DNA of 64,000 nt from JAKACA01 sp049510975 (GTDB taxonomy: Bacteria; Actinomycetota; Acidimicrobiia; Acidimicrobiales; Bog-793), in NCBI GenBank assembly GCA_049510975.1, contig JBEKYM010000020.1, positions 62,001-126,000 on the forward strand, read 5' to 3'. Under the pieces are notes generated by a model. It had not been told where the DNA came from and did not search any database. It saw nothing but the letters and a program-made list of their open reading frames with translations. Made by a program: the position numbers and the translations under genes. The first letter of the stretch is position 1; the number at the start of each line of letters is the position of its first letter. Below are positions 33,459-42,689 of this stretch, piece by piece.

Positions 33459-34514
33459 GTGTCCCCCACTGCCGACGAGCCGGATCCACCGAGCTCGTCA
33501 CTGGCCGGACTCAGCCCCGTCGATTCTGCTGCCGCTCTCGCTGAAACGGTGCTGTTCCCCGCCGTCCTCGATACCGACCGGGCGAGTGCCGTGCCGCTCT
33601 CGCACCTCGACGCCCTGGCGTCGGCCGGGCTCTACGGTCTGGCGGGGCCGACCGCCGCCGGCGGCCTCGGCCTCGGCCCCGACGAGGCACACGCCGTCAT
33701 CGAGCACCTCGCTTCGGGCTGCCTGACCACGACGTTCGTCTGGCTGCAGCATCACGCCTCGGTACGCGCCGTCGCCGGCGCCGGCGGCGCCGTCGCGAAC
33801 GAGTGGCTCCAGCCGCTGTGCACCGGGCAGCGACGCGCCGGAGTCGCCTTTGCCGGTCTGCGCCGCCCGGGGCCCCCGTTGCTCACGGCCGAACACGCCG
33901 GCGGCGGCTGGCTGCTCACTGGCAGCGCCCCCTGGGTGACCGGGTGGACGCGGATCGGAGTTGTGCTCGTGGCAGCCCGCGTGCCGGCCATGCCCGAGGC
34001 TCCAGTGCTGTGGCTGCTGATCGATGCCGTCGAGGCGAAGGGACTCTCGGTCGAGCGGCTTCACCTGTCGGCGGTCGAGTCCAGCGTCACGGTCACGCTG
34101 ACCTTCGACGGCCTGTGGGTCGGCGAGGACCGTGTCGTGAACCTCGAGCCTTTCGCCATTTGGCGGGAGCGTGACGCCCAGGGCCTGCGGACGAATGGAT
34201 CGCTTGCCCTCGGGTTGGCGCGGCGCTGTGCCAGCCTGCTCGGCGAGAGCGCCGGGCGGGCGGTCGAGGATCGAGTCAGTGCGCTCCGTCGCCAACTCGA
34301 CGGCGCCGGCGCCGAAGTGCTCCCAGGAGCACGAGCTGCGGCCAGCGAGCTCGCCCTCGAAGCGGCGACATCGCTCGTCATCGAGACAGGCGGACGCGCC
34401 GTGCTCCTGGACTCGGTCACGCAGCTGCTGGCCCGGCAAGCCGTCTTTCTGCTCGTGTTCGGGCAGACGCCGGCCATCAAGGCCGAGCAGCGGGACCGGC
34501 GACGGCGCCCCTGA
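33459..34514 (+). CDS. acyl-CoA dehydrogenase-like flavoprotein
   Basis: 351 residues, GTG start. SHLDALASAGLYGLAGPTAAGGLGL and VIEHLASGCLTTTFVWLQHHA match the N-terminal helical domain of acyl-CoA dehydrogenases; GGWLLTGSAPWVTGWTRIGVVLVAAR matches the middle beta domain. The C-terminal helical domain (about 245-335) is shorter than in classical enzymes and I cannot place the catalytic Glu. It probably binds FAD, but the substrate and even dehydrogenase activity are uncertain. A TAGAAC box ends 6 bases before the GTG and no ribosome site is present. Confidence 0.72.
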   Translation: MSPTADEPDPPSSSLAGLSPVDSAAALAETVLFPAVLDTDRASAVPLSHLDALASAGLYGLAGPTAAGGLGLGPDEAHAVIEHLASGCLTTTFVWLQHHASVRAVAGAGGAVANEWLQPLCTGQRRAGVAFAGLRRPGPPLLTAEHAGGGWLLTGSAPWVTGWTRIGVVLVAARVPAMPEAPVLWLLIDAVEAKGLSVERLHLSAVESSVTVTLTFDGLWVGEDRVVNLEPFAIWRERDAQGLRTNGSLALGLARRCASLLGESAGRAVEDRVSALRRQLDGAGAEVLPGARAAASELALEAATSLVIETGGRAVLLDSVTQLLARQAVFLLVFGQTPAIKAEQRDRRRRP

Positions 34515-34564
34515 CCACGGGCGCGATGCGGCAGCCGATCGCGAGGATCGTGACCGCCCCGGCG

Positions 34565-35662
34565 TCAGGTATAGGCGAAGCTGAGCGCGTTCGAGGTGCC
34601 GGCTTCGGTCGTGATCGTCACGGTCACGCTCGACGGCGGCCCCGCATGGCTCGGCATGACGACGGTGCACGACGTCTGCCTCGGGCAGTTCGTTCTCGCA
34701 GGCTGCCCATCGACTTTGGCGAGTACGAGACCGTTCGGGCTGAAGAAGTTCGTGCCCCGTATGACGACCACGGTGCCGCCGCGTCCTTGAGAGGGCGAGA
34801 TGGACGACAGCTGAGGCGGATTGCCCGGCGCAAGCGTCGTCGTCGATGAGGTCGGGGGCGAGGTCGTCGTGCTCGAGGCCGGTGCCGTTGTCGTCGTCGC
34901 CGCCGGTCGAGTCGACGACGACACTGCCTGTGGCGCAAGCGTCGTCGTCGTATGCGACGCCGGCCGGGTCGGCGGCGGGGTGGTGGAGCGAGGGGGGCTC
35001 GCGCCGCCGACGAGCCGCACGGCCACGATGACGGCAACGATGGCCACGACCACGAGCGCCGAGCCGATGACGGCTCGCGGAGGCGGGCGGCGCCAACCTC
35101 CGCCACTGGAGCGGAGCGGCGGCGGCCGGCGCGCCGGACCCGCCCATGTCACAGCGTCCTCCGCCGGTGGCGCCGGCGGCACTTCGAATGCGCCGGCTGC
35201 ACGTCCCACGCCGGCTGCACGTCCCACGCCGGCTGCACGTCCCACGCCGGCTGCACGTCCCACGCCGGCTGCACGTCCCACGCCGGCTGGGCGTCCTACG
35301 CCGGCTGGGCTTCCCGTGCCGGCTGGGCTTCGGAGGCCGGCTGGGCTTCCCGTGCCGGCTGGGCTTCGGAGGCCGGCGGGCCCTGGCCCGCCGGCCGGCT
35401 GCGGCGCGTCAGCGATCGGCGCTCGAATCTCGATGCGTCGCTGCGGGAGCCGCGTGCCCGGCGGGGCTCCCGGCTGGCCTTGCGACGAACGGTTCGGCAG
35501 GATCTTGATCGCCGGCGCACCGACCGCCTCGATACCGGTGGCTTCGCGGGCTCGCCGTACGGCGTGGGCCAAGGCGTCGAGCGCGCGCTGGTCCGGGACA
35601 GGAGAGTCCCCCTGCGGTGCGGTCTTCCCGCTCGATCTCCAGCGCCCGAGCTTCACCGTCAC
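34565..35662 (-). CDS. membrane-anchored protein with Ala-Gly repeats and a C-terminal IPT/TIG domain
   Basis: 365 residues from GTG. Residues about 75-155 are a low-complexity region of hexapeptides (PAGVGRAAGVGR, GSPAGL) encoded by an 18-base repeat. A single membrane helix follows (AVIGSALVVVAIVAVIVAVRL), then a Thr/Ser/Pro linker and a TIG (Ig-like) domain (PQLSSISPSQGRGGTVVVIRGTNFF to SNALSFAYT) outside the cell. The first 75 residues contain ALDALAHAVRRAREATG and are cytoplasmic. The topology suggests a surface or wall-linked protein. Function unknown. Confidence 0.72.
   Translation of the reverse strand: MTVKLGRWRSSGKTAPQGDSPVPDQRALDALAHAVRRAREATGIEAVGAPAIKILPNRSSQGQPGAPPGTRLPQRRIEIRAPIADAPQPAGGPGPAGLRSPAGTGSPAGLRSPAGTGSPAGVGRPAGVGRAAGVGRAAGVGRAAGVGRAAGVGRAAGAFEVPPAPPAEDAVTWAGPARRPPPLRSSGGGWRRPPPRAVIGSALVVVAIVAVIVAVRLVGGASPPRSTTPPPTRPASHTTTTLAPQAVSSSTRPAATTTTAPASSTTTSPPTSSTTTLAPGNPPQLSSISPSQGRGGTVVVIRGTNFFSPNGLVLAKVDGQPARTNCPRQTSCTVVMPSHAGPPSSVTVTITTEAGTSNALSFAYT
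35191..35370. repeat. 18-bp tandem repeat, ten units, inside the TIG-protein gene
   Basis: Five exact copies of CGCCGGCTGCACGTCCCA (35191-35280) are followed by five diverged units sharing GCCGGCTGGGC (35281-35370). The period of six codons keeps the frame and gives AGVGRA/AGxGSP hexapeptides. The exact copies imply recent expansion by slippage, so length is likely to vary between strains. Confidence 0.9.
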
Positions 35663-35761
35663 ACCAGGGTAGGACCCGCGAGCCGGGAGCGGACCGCGAC
35701 GCTGCGGGCTGCTCGAGGTTCTTCAAGGCCGGTTCTCGCCTGCGCCGCCCGACCACATGCC

Positions 35762-36982
35762 TCAGAACCAGGTCGTGCACCATGGCGGTCGGTAGGAGCT
35801 GAACATGGCCGAGGCTTCCGCCAAGGCGCCCGCCCGATGCTCGTCGAGTCGGTTCGCCTCCGCCAGGGCATGGATCGACGCACCACCGACGTAGATCGAA
35901 CCGAGCACGCCCACCGGCATGCTCAGATCCGCCGTCGCCGTCGATCGTGTGCACTGGGCTCCGGAGCGTCCGCCCTCGAGCAGGAACCGGCCGGTGGCAT
36001 AGCCGAGCGGATCGTCGACTTCGATCACGAGCCGTCCCTCCGCGCCGTAGGAGCGCGCCGACAGTGCGGACTCGACGTCCAGCACTCGCACCCAGACGAA
36101 GTCGTGACGGGTGCTCTGCTGCACGGCGCGGCCGTCGGCGAGGAGCAAGGAGAGCGGCTCCGACACGGACCGGTTGTCGGCCTCGATCACCGTCATGAGA
36201 TCGACATCGCAGCAGTGCTGCCAAAGGCGCTGATATGCCTGACTCGTGACCGAGCAAAGCTCCTGCAGCTCGAGGGTGCCCTGGGGGCGCATGCTCTCCC
36301 AGTTCTGCTTGCCCGTGTACATGACATAGCCCTCGACGTCGCCTGCAGGCGAGCGGTAGAGCAAGCACTGAGCAAGGCCGTCCTTGTTTCCCGGCACGTC
36401 GACGATTTGCAGGCGGGCGTCCCACCAGCGTTCGCTGCGCTTGATCGAGCCGGGCTGGGAAGCCCGGAAGCGCTCGTAGACCTCCGGCGCCTCCCGCCGC
36501 ATGCGGGTCGCGTCGACCCGCTCGACGCTGCCGAGGCTCGGGCGGCGCCAGCGCACGTCGGAGCTGTGGACCTTGTAGGTCGCCAGCTCGACCGCGGGGC
36601 CGTAACCGAAGCGACCATAGATCGGGTACTCGGAGGCGATCAGGATGCCGACCGCCTCGCCCCGTTGCGCTGCTGCCTGGAGGTCGGCCGTGATCATCCG
36701 CGTGAGGATGCCCTGCCGGCGATGGGTGGTCGAGACGGTCACGTTCGTGAGGGCCGCAGCCGGCACGCCGGCGGGTCCTGGCACGGTGAGCTCGGTGGCG
36801 AACGAACGCAGCGTGGCCACGACCTGACCGTCGTCGAACCCTGCCCAGGTGCGATCGAAGTCGACCTGGGGGGCGAAATACTCGGCGTACCCGTCGGCGA
36901 TGTCGTGGAAGAACCCAGCTCCCATCGACGATACCCAGTCGGCCAACTCGTGGACCTCGATCGTCCGAACCGTCGCGGTCAT
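35762..36982 (-). CDS. Eis-type GNAT N-acetyltransferase
   Basis: 406 residues from ATG 36982; the open frame upstream is not coding. Two tandem GNAT domains and an SCP2-like C-terminal domain are typical of Eis. The acetyl-CoA loop is VTVSTTHRRQGILTRMI, and ILIASEYPIYGRFGYGPA is the family hallmark. WWDARLQIVD and YRSPAGDVEGYVMYTGKQ mark the second domain. The C-terminal Trp-Phe (PPWCTTWF) gives the carboxylate used as the catalytic base in this family. Eis enzymes acetylate amines, including aminoglycosides and proteins. No resistance can be claimed from sequence. TAGGGT lies 8 bases before the ATG. Confidence 0.88.
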   Translation of the reverse strand: MTATVRTIEVHELADWVSSMGAGFFHDIADGYAEYFAPQVDFDRTWAGFDDGQVVATLRSFATELTVPGPAGVPAAALTNVTVSTTHRRQGILTRMITADLQAAAQRGEAVGILIASEYPIYGRFGYGPAVELATYKVHSSDVRWRRPSLGSVERVDATRMRREAPEVYERFRASQPGSIKRSERWWDARLQIVDVPGNKDGLAQCLLYRSPAGDVEGYVMYTGKQNWESMRPQGTLELQELCSVTSQAYQRLWQHCCDVDLMTVIEADNRSVSEPLSLLLADGRAVQQSTRHDFVWVRVLDVESALSARSYGAEGRLVIEVDDPLGYATGRFLLEGGRSGAQCTRSTATADLSMPVGVLGSIYVGGASIHALAEANRLDEHRAGALAEASAMFSSYRPPWCTTWF

Positions 36983-37007
36983 GGCCGACGACCCTACCAA
37001 GACACCG

Positions 37008-38087
37008 TCAGGGAGTGGACCTGCGCTCGACGCCGACAGCGATGCCCTCGGCGTCGGCAAAACGACTCGCGACGTCGGTGAAACGGTAGATCGGGGCCAC
37101 GTCGCCGTTCTCCGACCCGCTGAACACCTCGACAGCACCGGGGCTCTGGAACTGGGCGCCTTTGGCCAAGACGAAGATGTCCGCACTCATCGCGCTCACG
37201 GCGATGCCGGTGATGACCTTGCCGGCAAGTCGCGTGGCGCCACCGGCGATCAGCCGGCGGGGCCGAGCGTTGCCCGTGGCACCGGGGCCGAACACTTCGA
37301 TCCTCGTCCCTGACGGACCGGACACCGCCGCGTCGAGGCAGTGTGTGGAGGTGGAGTAGGCCACCGACACGTGGTCACACGAAGTATCGGTGCAGGCGCC
37401 GAGTCCCGTGTTGGGGCCGGAAATCGTCCGCACAGCAGTGTTGCTCCCCGACGGGCCGCCTTCGAAGACCTCGATTCGGTTGCCCGACGGCTCGAGGGCC
37501 GAGACGATCACCTGGTTGTGGCTCCCGATCGCGAGGGTATCTGACCAGGGGTCGTAGCCCGTCTGGCCGGTCGGGATCTCTCGAAGGGACTTGACGTGAT
37601 ACAGCCGGTCAGGCACACCTGCCGCACCGGGCGCTGCGACGAAGACGACGGGCGACCCCTCGCCGCCCATGACGTACTCATAGCCGGCGGCGTCCACACC
37701 GAGGCTCTCCGAGTCGGGACTGGTCACTTCGAAACTCCGCCGCTCCGTCGCGCCACCTGGTCCGAACACGAGCGTCGTCGCATCCGAGATGAAACCCTGA
37801 ACGAAGACCTGCGAGGAAGGCCCGACTGCCACGCCCCAAGGGTCCCAGACGATGTCGGGGAGTTGCGGATCAGCGATCGTTTCGACAGGCGTCACCGAGC
37901 CGCTCGACGTCGAGACGTAGGCGGTCACCGGCCCGCCATCGGCGTTCGCCACATAGACGAGCTCCCGAGCGTCGCCAGGAACCGGACGTGACGGCGCCGT
38001 CCTCGTCGACGGCGCCGTGCCCGCCAGCATCGGAGTCGCCAGCGGCACCGCCAGCGCCACGGCGGCGAGCAGGGCTCGGGACGACAT
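37008..38087 (-). CDS. secreted beta-propeller (NHL/SMP-30-like) protein
   Basis: 359 residues; ATG 38087 overlaps the aminotransferase TGA by one base (TGATG), and an in-frame GTG lies one codon upstream. A signal peptide is present (ALLAAVALAVPLATPMLAGTAP). Blade-like repeats of the form xGSVTPVETI, GVAVGPSSQVFVQGF, YEYVMGGEGSPVVFVAAPG and NRIEVFEGGPSGSNTAVRTI suggest a six- or seven-bladed propeller. Cys residues in LGACTDTSCDHVS could form a disulphide. Likely a binding or scaffold protein outside the cell; the link to the coupled aminotransferase gene is unexplained. Confidence 0.68.
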   Translation of the reverse strand: MSSRALLAAVALAVPLATPMLAGTAPSTRTAPSRPVPGDARELVYVANADGGPVTAYVSTSSGSVTPVETIADPQLPDIVWDPWGVAVGPSSQVFVQGFISDATTLVFGPGGATERRSFEVTSPDSESLGVDAAGYEYVMGGEGSPVVFVAAPGAAGVPDRLYHVKSLREIPTGQTGYDPWSDTLAIGSHNQVIVSALEPSGNRIEVFEGGPSGSNTAVRTISGPNTGLGACTDTSCDHVSVAYSTSTHCLDAAVSGPSGTRIEVFGPGATGNARPRRLIAGGATRLAGKVITGIAVSAMSADIFVLAKGAQFQSPGAVEVFSGSENGDVAPIYRFTDVASRFADAEGIAVGVERRSTP

Positions 38088-39397
38088 CACGGGCGCGTGC
38101 TCAACACGCCTTGGCGACGTTCAACGAATTCCTCGACGGCTTCGCAGAACCCATCGATCTCATCGGCGCCGATCTCGAGCGAGAGCGCCACCATGCCACG
38201 CCGAGCGAGATAGAACCCGCCTGCCAGCATGTCGAAGAAGAACAGCTCCTTCAGCCCGCCGTCCGGCTGGATGTCGCTCGCCCGCGAGATCCCCGCACGC
38301 TGGAAGTGCACCGTCATCAAGCTGCCAAGACCGGTCCACTGCATGGCGAGATCGCCGGCCGCCAGGTTCAACCGGGACCGCACGGCTTCGCCCCGCTCGA
38401 AGAGCTCATCAGCCGCCTCCGGCGTGAAGATCCGCGACAACCCGGCGACACCGGCCGCCATGCTCAACACGTTGTTGTTGAACGTGCCGGCGTGCGGCCA
38501 GGCATCCACCCGGCGGGGGTCGTAGCGCTCCATGATGCCGGCGCGACCGCCAAAGGCGCCGAAGCTCATGCCTCCGCCGAGGTACTTGCCGAGGGTCGTC
38601 AGGTCCGGCGTGATCCCGAGCCGCCGCTGCTCGCCCCCGCCAGACATGCGGCTCGTCATCACCTCGTCGAAGATCAGCAGTGCGCCGCTCGCCTCGGCAC
38701 CGGCTTTCAGCGTCTCGAGAAACCCTCCCTCGGCCGGAATGCAGCCGCCCGACCCGAGCATGGGCTCGACGAGGATGGCGGCCAAGTGCTCGGCGTGGTC
38801 CTCGATCATGGCGGTTGCCGCCGCGGCGTCGTTGTAGGGACAGATCACCCAGTCGTGAGGGACATTGATAGGGATGCCGCCTCCGGCGAAATACAGAACA
38901 CCGCCGTGATAAGCGCCGTCGAACACCATGACCGACCGCCGGCCGGTGGCGGCGACCGCCGTCCCGAGCGCCATAAGGTTCGACTCGGTGCCGGAGTTGG
39001 TGAACCGCACGAGATCGATCCCCGGGAAGCGGTCGCAGATCAGGCGAGCCAGCCTTCCCTCCAGGGCGCCGTGGCCCCCGAGGTTCCATCCGCCGTCGAG
39101 GGCTTCGTCGATCGCCGCCCGGATGACGGGGTTGCTGTGACCGAAGAGCCCGGCCGTGTACTCACCGAGCAGATCCACGTACTCATTCTCGTCGGCGTCC
39201 CAAAGACGGCAACCTGCGCCCCGAGCCATGGTGAGCGGGAACGGCTGGTGAAACAGGACACTGCGCGTGTTGCCTCCCGGCATCGCCGCTGCCGCCGCCC
39301 GATGCGCGGCCAGACTCGCCGGGTGCGCAGCCGCATAGCGCTCACGCGCTTGCACCAACGCCTCGTCCAATGCGCCTCGACTTGTCGTCGTGGTCAT
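38087..39397 (-). CDS. class III aminotransferase, glutamate-1-semialdehyde-aminomutase-like
   Basis: 436 residues; GGGAGG before ATG 39397. PLP enzyme fold type I: GHGALEGRLARLI, FTNSGTESNLMALGTAVAAT (phosphate/substrate loop), VFDGAYHGGVLYF, LLIFDEVMTSR with the PLP-pyridine Asp, and LTTLGKYLGGGMSFGAFGG with the Schiff-base Lys. The closest relatives by these motifs are HemL-like proteins, but in many actinobacteria such copies are not the haem-pathway enzyme. No other tetrapyrrole gene is near. It is translationally coupled to a secreted propeller gene. Confidence 0.86.
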   Translation of the reverse strand: MTTTTSRGALDEALVQARERYAAAHPASLAAHRAAAAAMPGGNTRSVLFHQPFPLTMARGAGCRLWDADENEYVDLLGEYTAGLFGHSNPVIRAAIDEALDGGWNLGGHGALEGRLARLICDRFPGIDLVRFTNSGTESNLMALGTAVAATGRRSVMVFDGAYHGGVLYFAGGGIPINVPHDWVICPYNDAAAATAMIEDHAEHLAAILVEPMLGSGGCIPAEGGFLETLKAGAEASGALLIFDEVMTSRMSGGGEQRRLGITPDLTTLGKYLGGGMSFGAFGGRAGIMERYDPRRVDAWPHAGTFNNNVLSMAAGVAGLSRIFTPEAADELFERGEAVRSRLNLAAGDLAMQWTGLGSLMTVHFQRAGISRASDIQPDGGLKELFFFDMLAGGFYLARRGMVALSLEIGADEIDGFCEAVEEFVERRQGVLSTRP

Positions 39398-39597
39398 GGC
39401 CTGCCTCCCTGAACGCCCTCACTCTATGGGGCTTTCACTCCTCAACTTCGCTCTTGTGCCCCGCTCTGGCGCCTCGCTCTTGTCACCGCGAACTGGCGCT
39501 CTTGACGGCGAGTTGGCGGCGTGACGGCTCCCGCCACGTCTGCCACCGACCCTCCGGTAGCATCGCAGCCAAGCTTTGAGGCTGCGAAGGGGGAATC

Positions 39598-41958
39598 ATG
39601 GGCAGAGAGCGACGCAACTCGCGGGCACCTCTGCCGAAAGGTGCCGGTGCTCTCGTGCTCGCTCTTGCCGGGCTCGGCGGATTGGCGAGCTTCGCGCCGC
39701 CGGCCGGGGCCACGACCGGCATCACGACGTGCACGTTTGCTGCCTTCGAAGCCGCTGTCGCTGCCAGTGACGGCACCGGGGTCCAGTTCCAGTGCAGCGG
39801 CACCATCACGGTGCCAACAGACAGCCCGGTGGCGGTCGCTTCCGGGCAGAACCTCTCCATCACGGTCGCCTCCGGCGACAGCGTCATCTTCTACGGAGCG
39901 GGCGCCTCGCAGCTGTTCTCGGTCACGGGCGGGACCCTCGACATCACCGGGCCGGGCATGATCCTTTCCGGCGGCCTCAGCGAGGGAGCCGCTGGACACA
40001 ACGGGAGCGCCGGCTCGGACGGCTCCAACGGAGGGGTCGGCAGCACCGGAAGTGCCGGCGAGGCCGGGGGCACCGGCGGCAACGGTACGGCCGGAGGCAA
40101 CGGCGGCAACGGGGCTGCTGGCAAGCCGGCCGAAGGGGGCGCCATCTACGTGAAATCCGGATCCGTCACGCTCGACGATGTGACGCTCGAGAACGACACG
40201 GCGATCGGCGGTGGCGGTGGCACGGGCGGCCCGGGTGGATACGCCGGTTCCGGTGGCCAGGGTGGTCCTGGCGGTTCCGGGGCCGGGGGCGGCGACGGCG
40301 GAAAGGGTGGTCCCGGTGGAAAGGGTGGAAAAGGTGGCGCCGGAGGCAAGGCGCTCGGCGGTGCCATCTACAACGCAGGGTCGCTCACACTCGAGAACTG
40401 CATCTTCGCGAGCGACGCCGCCAGGGGTGGCAACGGCGGTTGGGCAGGATCGGCACAGCAAGGCGGCAACGGCGGCGCCGGCGGCGGCGGCGGCAACGGT
40501 CTCAGCGGCGCCAGTCCTGGAGCACCGGGCAACCCCGGTAGCCGGGGCGGGAACGCCGGTACTGCCGGCGTGGGTGGCAACGGCGGAACGGCTGGCGCCG
40601 GCGGGGTGGCCGAAGGGGGTGCGGTCTACAGCACGGGCTCCCTCGTCTTGACCGGCGGCACTACGACCTTCGAAAGCACGACCGTGGACGGTGGAAGCGG
40701 CGGAGCCGGCGGCTCGAGCGGCATGGGAGGCGAAGGCGGCACCGGCGGGCCTGGCGGCATCGGCGGCAGCGGTGCCGGAGGATCTCAAGCAACCGAACCT
40801 GGCGACTCGGGCGGTGCCGGAGGAGCGGGCGCTGCGCCTGGCAGCCCAGGTGACCCCACCCCCGGGGTCGCGAGCGGCACGGCTGAGCCAGGCGGTGCCG
40901 GCGGTCTCGGCGCCGGCGGGGCGCTCTACGTAAAGGGCACGGCGACCATCGCCGGCGCGGTGTTCGACGGCACCACCGCCAGCGGCGGCGGCGGAAGCTA
41001 TGGCGGCGACGGAGCAGGACTCGATACCGGCCCGGGCGGCCAAGGGGGGGCGGGCGGATCGGCGGGCGACGGTGGTGGTGGTGGCGAGGGCGACGAAGCT
41101 CCCAACGGTCCCGAGGGCGCAGGCGGGGGCAGTGGCGCGGCGGGGACGAACGGCGCAACCGGAGTCGTCGCCGATGCCGGCGCGAAAGGCGGGTCGGGTG
41201 GCGTTGGCGAGGGGGGCGCCATCGCCAATGACGGGACGCTCACGGTGTCTGACAGCACGCTCGAGTTCGACTCGGCCGTCGGCGGAGACGGTGGCCTCGG
41301 CGGTAACGGCGCCGGTGGCGGCGTCGGCGGCAGCGGCGGTGGAGGAGGCGGCGGTGGCGACGGTATCGAGGGCGGAGACCCAGGTGGCGTCGGTGGCAAC
41401 GGAGCTGTCGGAGTAAATGGAGCCGACGGGGGCACCGGCGGCAGCGGCGGGGCGGCACAGGGCGGCGGACTCGCCGACCTCACGAGTGCCGGGACGGCGA
41501 CCGTCACCGACAGCACGTTCACCGGTGACGTCGTTCGGGGCGGCGGCGGATCGTCGGCCGGTAAGGGCGGAGGCGGCGGTTCCGGAGGTGAGGGCGCCAA
41601 TGGAGGCGGGTCGGCCTCCACGTCCTCCGGCGGAGCCGGCGGTGTCGGTGGCAACGGAGGCAACGGCGCCACCGGTGGCAACGGCGGCGCCGGGGCTGAT
41701 GCTGTCGACGCATCCGTCTGGCTCGACGACCCCCACGGCAGCTTCAACGGGAGCACCGACACCTGCACTTCGCCGACCTTGACCCCCGGCACCGGTGAGT
41801 CGCCAGGCGGAGGTGGAGGTGCCCTCGGATCCGGGAGCGACGGCGGTTACAACGGCGAATCCGGCGTCGAGAGTGCCCACGGCTCGAACGGCAAGGCGGG
41901 CAAGGCCGGCAAAGCCGGCAAGAACGGGGCTACGAGCGACAATCCGGCCTGCATCTGA
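39598..41958 (+). CDS. very large exported glycine-rich protein with beta-helix modules (PGRS-like)
   Basis: 786 residues; AAGGGGGA upstream of ATG 39598. A signal peptide (GALVLALAGLGGLASFAPPAGA) precedes a beta-helix start (GQNLSITVASGDSVIFYGAG). The rest alternates Gly-Gly-X runs (GGNGGNG, GGxGGxG) with short beta-helix coils resembling polymorphic outer-membrane repeats: GGAIYVKSGSVTLDDVTLEN, GGAIYNAGSLTLENCIFAS, GGAVYSTGSLVLTGGTTTFE, GGALYVKGTATIAGAVFDG and EGGAIANDGTLTVSDSTLEF. One Cys pair lies near each end. It looks like PE_PGRS proteins but lacks a PE domain, and resembles surface fibres. Role (adhesion, shield) unknown. Confidence 0.8.
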   Translation: MGRERRNSRAPLPKGAGALVLALAGLGGLASFAPPAGATTGITTCTFAAFEAAVAASDGTGVQFQCSGTITVPTDSPVAVASGQNLSITVASGDSVIFYGAGASQLFSVTGGTLDITGPGMILSGGLSEGAAGHNGSAGSDGSNGGVGSTGSAGEAGGTGGNGTAGGNGGNGAAGKPAEGGAIYVKSGSVTLDDVTLENDTAIGGGGGTGGPGGYAGSGGQGGPGGSGAGGGDGGKGGPGGKGGKGGAGGKALGGAIYNAGSLTLENCIFASDAARGGNGGWAGSAQQGGNGGAGGGGGNGLSGASPGAPGNPGSRGGNAGTAGVGGNGGTAGAGGVAEGGAVYSTGSLVLTGGTTTFESTTVDGGSGGAGGSSGMGGEGGTGGPGGIGGSGAGGSQATEPGDSGGAGGAGAAPGSPGDPTPGVASGTAEPGGAGGLGAGGALYVKGTATIAGAVFDGTTASGGGGSYGGDGAGLDTGPGGQGGAGGSAGDGGGGGEGDEAPNGPEGAGGGSGAAGTNGATGVVADAGAKGGSGGVGEGGAIANDGTLTVSDSTLEFDSAVGGDGGLGGNGAGGGVGGSGGGGGGGGDGIEGGDPGGVGGNGAVGVNGADGGTGGSGGAAQGGGLADLTSAGTATVTDSTFTGDVVRGGGGSSAGKGGGGGSGGEGANGGGSASTSSGGAGGVGGNGGNGATGGNGGAGADAVDASVWLDDPHGSFNGSTDTCTSPTLTPGTGESPGGGGGALGSGSDGGYNGESGVESAHGSNGKAGKAGKAGKNGATSDNPACI

Positions 41959-42049
41959 CGCGACGGCGCTCCGAGTCTGCACGACGTCGCGTTCGGCACC
42001 ACAGGCGCCAGGCGCCGAGCCCGAGGCCCTGAGGCGGGCCGAGCGATCG

Positions 42050-42538
42050 CTAACGGACGGCGTCGGCTCCGGCGGCGTCGACGCGGAAGACCGGGTAGTC
42101 CTGCGAGATGGCCTCGAAATCCGCAACCGGCGCATGTCGATCGACGGGGATGTGGGGCCGAGCGCCCGGCACCTTCTCCACGTAGCGCTTGATGATGGCA
42201 GCACGCTCGTTCACGGGCACCTCCACGAGCCGGCAACCGACGCCGCGGCGCCGCCGAAGCGTTGCCTGACCGCCGGCGGCGCGTACGTTTCGGACCCAGT
42301 TGCAGCCCTCGCCGAGCATCGGGACGAGGTACCACTGACCCTGCCAATCCGCCATCCCGAGCGGGAATCGGCAGACCCGCCCCGAGCGGCGCCCGACCAC
42401 TTCCAGGGTCACCCAGCGCTCCGGCATCAGCCCCATGCTGAAGACCGCTCCCCACACCTTGGAGAAGCGGCGAGCAGTGGCGTCTCCATGACCTCCCGCA
42501 TACATCGCCCGCAGCCGGTCGTCGGAATACAGAACCAT
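42050..42538 (-). CDS. F420-dependent (DUF385/Ddn-type) oxidoreductase
   Basis: 162 residues; GGGGAGG precedes ATG 42538. The split-beta-barrel family is marked by WVTLEVVGRRSGRVCRFPLG, WYLVPMLGEGCNWVRNVRAAGG and VPVNERAAIIKRYVEKVPGARP. These proteins reduce quinones or nitro and enone groups using reduced F420, and are membrane-near in mycobacteria. Cofactor use is predicted from the family only. It implies that the host makes F420, which fits an actinobacterium. It stands alone. Confidence 0.82.
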   Translation of the reverse strand: MVLYSDDRLRAMYAGGHGDATARRFSKVWGAVFSMGLMPERWVTLEVVGRRSGRVCRFPLGMADWQGQWYLVPMLGEGCNWVRNVRAAGGQATLRRRRGVGCRLVEVPVNERAAIIKRYVEKVPGARPHIPVDRHAPVADFEAISQDYPVFRVDAAGADAVR

Positions 42539-42689
42539 CGTTGCCTCCCCGCGGATCTTGTTGGCGCCGTCGTATCGGCCACTTGCTGAGAGCGTGCCCG
42601 ATCGGGGTCCGCCGGCATAGGGTCCAAAGACTCCTTCACGAACGCTCGACCGGTCGGCGCTCGCCCGGCCACCGAAGGCCTCGAGCCGA

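Noticed and set aside
35762..36982. Eis and APH-type genes as an antibiotic-resistance island
   Set aside because: Both families are widespread with non-drug substrates, the two are far apart, and no mobile element or resistance context is seen.
38087..39397. Aminotransferase as the haem-pathway HemL
   Set aside because: No tetrapyrrole genes nearby, and many actinobacterial HemL-like copies have other roles.
39442..42204. 920-codon minus-strand ORF
   Set aside because: Antisense to the Gly-rich gene; long open frames opposite GGC/GGN repeats are expected.
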